Shown here: positions 46,501-47,989 of the stretch, piece by piece
Position numbering within the stretch: the first letter of the stretch is position 1
How the letters are laid out: each line of letters starts with the position of its first letter
IMG/VR virus record: IMGVR_UViG_3300005613_000105
Location: 1-47,989 of that record
Source of the DNA: a virus
Strand: one strand, 5' to 3'
Length of the DNA stretch: 47,989 nucleotides
Notes under the pieces: model-generated
The model's input: the letters and a program-made list of their open reading frames with translations, nothing else
What the model was told of the DNA's origin: nothing
Database searches by the model: none
Made by a program: the position numbers and the translations under genes

Positions 46501-47989
46501 ATGATGCTTTATCTATTTCAGATTCTATAAATGCAATATCTGTTGATAGTAAGTGGAAAAACATTATCCAAAGTGAAGCTAATAAGTTTATAGCGAGTGG
46601 ATTGATTGTAAATTCCTTTAGCGACTACGAGAATTTTGAATTTGGATCTGGATTGCATAGATTATATAAAAACTATACTCAAGATTTTGGACAACATGCA
46701 ACTAATAATTTGAATGAGACGGGAGCAACCATTATTGCTCATACATTCTCTAAAGGCTTATATAATTGTGATTTTGATATAGCTGGATCAGCAGCAACAG
46801 GTTACATAGCTTCTAGTTTAGCTTCTGCTTCTGCAATCACAAAAACAAATACTGGATATTTTGTAGCTAGTTCAGATGGAGATACTGTTGTTCCTGTGAA
46901 TAAACCTTTCAGTCAAGGAACAGCTAATCATGCTGAATTAAGAAATCCTGATATACTAAGTGGGATTGAATTTGTAGATACTTCTGGTAGTTCTGAAAAT
47001 AATAAGTTCTTTATTTTTAATATTGATAAATCTTTTAAAACAAACTTTAGTGAAAATTATCTAATTGAAAATACAGTAATAAAATTTAAAACAGTTAACA
47101 GTTTTCCTAGAATACGTTTCGACTTAAACTCTTATGGTCAAAGATTAGACAAAGATGGAAACACGATTTCTACAGGAAATAAGTTTATAAAAGATCACGA
47201 TTTTGAACTTAGGTTAAATGCTTTAATTGCTGATGAAACGAAGCAAGAGTATGGTGGGGGATCTGTTGGCGTTTGGATTCATACTAAACCTGTAAACGGA
47301 ATGTTCTGGTCATGGACTCCTAATAATAAATGGGAAATGACTAAAGAAAATACATTACAATTGTCTCAGGTAAAGGATCAGTTAGCTCATATCTATTCTT
47401 TTAATGTAGAAGTTCCTCCATTAGCCGATCAAGGAACTTGTTTATTAGATATAAAAGATCCAACAGTCGATACAGGTTTAAATACTGTTACTAAATCTTT
47501 CTTAAAGCAAATAACAATTCCATTTAATACAAGAAACTTTACTAAGTTTACTAATTTAGAATCTGTCCCAATTATTCCAGAAGAATTTTATAAGTATCAA
47601 CAGCAATTGCATGGAGATTCTACTCAATACGTTGTTGAGGTCTTTTTCTTAAAACCTCCATCTAATTCAAAATACTTACTTCTTGATAGTGTAGAATTAC
47701 AAGACATGACTCTTAGAGAATGGGCTGGAGTTCCTTTAGGTTTTGGAGAAGAAAGCCAAAGACCAAATATGCCTTTTGTAGATGAGGATACAGTAGAGCT
47801 AGAAAAAGATGAGCTTTATGAAATTTTAAAATTCTTTAATGGTATTATAGTTCCTAGAAGGGTAGATGCTACTAACGTAACCTACTTCAACCCAATTCCA
47901 TCTAGAACATTAGTTGCAGGAGATAGCTTATTAGAGACTAGTGGTGGTTCTAGGTTGAACTACAGGATGTCACCATATTGGCATACACA
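43590..47989 (+). CDS. Giant baseplate wedge protein, gp7/gpI-like (cut by window end)
   Basis: ATG 43590 overlaps the gp6 stop. The sampled stretches of the frame, including the last codons of the window, are open, which would give about 1466 residues without reaching a stop. Residues about 330-370 (YLRYIADLIGWKLKGAFPSK, then HQLRNAIEIYKKKGTLNAIQ) match the P2 gpI/T4 gp7-type tail protein motif. The remainder is beta-rich with repeated domains, perhaps wedge arms or fibers. At over 1400 residues it is longer than T4 gp7 (1032), so extra modules are likely. Confidence 0.7.
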   Translation, partial: MTNKFNPSPRKFFKRNFKDLLDIVTPEIYKIEDFNLSGEGLSDTNKIINSHIDIANNINSVISISSINDSDSQKLNDISGISKYFVKQNNFKITPFSFERDFLIPLNNSLANFNSSGEFYNYLSSTFIPLTRLATESDSSNLESNLATLSPLTSEGTAESVHNFLCRNLGWFYFLNTSADGGLSWEPSGYVAQSLATLFNGNTIGTLEGIKGLTKYVWNNYETCSTFKNLGLIPTTFVSGAADAILDASDGTPAKYTSGTQKLDNLETLLEVIYSPYKIDEKDFYVKDAFDTFISIGSKITDTSIEGPFTKFQEAMGFSMADITEQIENIGLLYDVANVNEDYLRYIADLIGWKLKGAFPSKWRHQLRNAIEIYKKKGTLNAIQLAVDSLITETVLDVSGKAQELWESYLPFIIWYSLGTASPYFKTLNTWTLDNAFKSGVFVHNSTSLETNLKLVTDVILLRAYKKFPELFNFKNNPWPVNKLVNLDGEGKETTLYTVFNEPGEKPYYILKTTDPGYQSIKQLAYDRGEKLEFDNSFSLGPLGEGHYLATPTDSLNPIYLKAVGDVNFVFNYRNHINFPIPPFEEVKYYADCSINTDLISFIKSELRCFGVDSSFLELFESFLLNSTQKQNTSLNALNNEFLFFFSSLQLPPNYDSVVSSISEYENNLIPLWNGKSSHLFIDFEELDFTFGTTTIEGEGKYALQNISKISQEFAPGHAVVRANYNLSAENEYYPEYTYSEYVKLNPKDVGYVNYSKAAESDLTKNYTASAVLKGYEVSGSNVFAKDGREGLPTFKRSQADDNKDLPFFSSVDELGLPSVDVPRNNLRRRNYRGIFPIDGYYDRTGFNGPVTFDPSVLENSNASSLNVLTLGYIPSAGQFHPVVDAATPSGVWAYCENLNSSRTFSGVDTSNTFPFRGLNVLGSDSKMPEITSSIDKYVDRGQTIPIIAKMHSVFERIAQRYAENYIKENDDALSISDSINAISVDSKWKNIIQSEANKFIASGLIVNSFSDYENFEFGSGLHRLYKNYTQDFGQHATNNLNETGATIIAHTFSKGLYNCDFDIAGSAATGYIASSLASASAITKTNTGYFVASSDGDTVVPVNKPFSQGTANHAELRNPDILSGIEFVDTSGSSENNKFFIFNIDKSFKTNFSENYLIENTVIKFKTVNSFPRIRFDLNSYGQRLDKDGNTISTGNKFIKDHDFELRLNALIADETKQEYGGGSVGVWIHTKPVNGMFWSWTPNNKWEMTKENTLQLSQVKDQLAHIYSFNVEVPPLADQGTCLLDIKDPTVDTGLNTVTKSFLKQITIPFNTRNFTKFTNLESVPIIPEEFYKYQQQLHGDSTQYVVEVFFLKPPSNSKYLLLDSVELQDMTLREWAGVPLGFGEESQRPNMPFVDEDTVELEKDELYEILKFFNGIIVPRRVDATNVTYFNPIPSRTLVAGDSLLETSGGSRLNYRMSPYWHT

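Overview
The window is most of the tail and DNA-packaging half of a tailed double-stranded DNA phage with a contractile tail (T4-like myovirus logic). Evidence is a two-domain TerL, a gp20-type portal, and a run of baseplate genes (tape measure, tube initiator, gp53, hub, gp5 spike, gp25, gp6, gp7/gpI-like). UvsW-type helicase, gp61-type primase and a RecB/Cas4-like nuclease genes are embedded among them on the opposite strand. The phage body is AT-rich. The host cannot be named from the sequence; several families resemble ones common in aquatic phages. Both window ends cut genes: a dCMP deaminase-like gene on the left and a giant baseplate gene on the right. No major capsid protein, integrase or DNA polymerase is seen.

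Layout. 1-3229 (+): early/auxiliary operon (dCMP deaminase end, ClpP-like protease, DUF3310, sigma-like factor, DUF4406, 2OG-Fe(II) oxygenase-like). 3226-4630 (-): two basic Lys/Arg-rich proteins and a putative virion protein. 4697-8877 (+): small genes, then three tandem GC-rich pentapeptide-repeat genes, then unknowns. 8878-9429: non-coding, with iterated repeats and a terminator. 9430-9813 (-): HNH endonuclease. 9855-16257 (-): a GC-rich array of small genes in short transcription units separated by a repeated about 65-100 bp palindromic element; it also holds a polymer-like hexapeptide beta-helix gene and a tmRNA-like RNA lacking a tag-coding region. 16258-16493: repeat-rich leader. 16494-47989: virion and packaging genes.

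The most unusual signals are these. (1) Fourteen genes on both strands start exactly 6 nt after a TATAAT box, mostly as TATAAT-ACACAC-ATG, so transcription should begin at the ATG itself and the mRNAs should be leaderless. (2) These promoters and the palindromic repeat define a moron-like cassette array with internal duplication. (3) An 82-nt RNA candidate (13803-13884, minus strand) has the two ends of a tmRNA (GGGGCCG, GG..TTCGAC, T-arm, CCA, G3:U wobble), with only a short hairpin in place of the tag reading frame. (4) A gp26-like baseplate gene carries a canonical -1 slippery heptamer leading into an overlapping 61-codon frame.

How it fits together: the sigma-like gene, itself driven by a consensus leaderless promoter, may switch expression to late genes, where a TATATAAAATAGAATC-like motif recurs. 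TerL and portal package DNA, and the gp53-gp25-gp6-gp7 block builds the wedge around a hub/gp5 spike. Candidate receptor-binding proteins are the C1q/TNF-like fiber, the parallel beta-helix protein and the LamG-tailed protein. All functions are inferred from reading the protein sequences; no database search was run.
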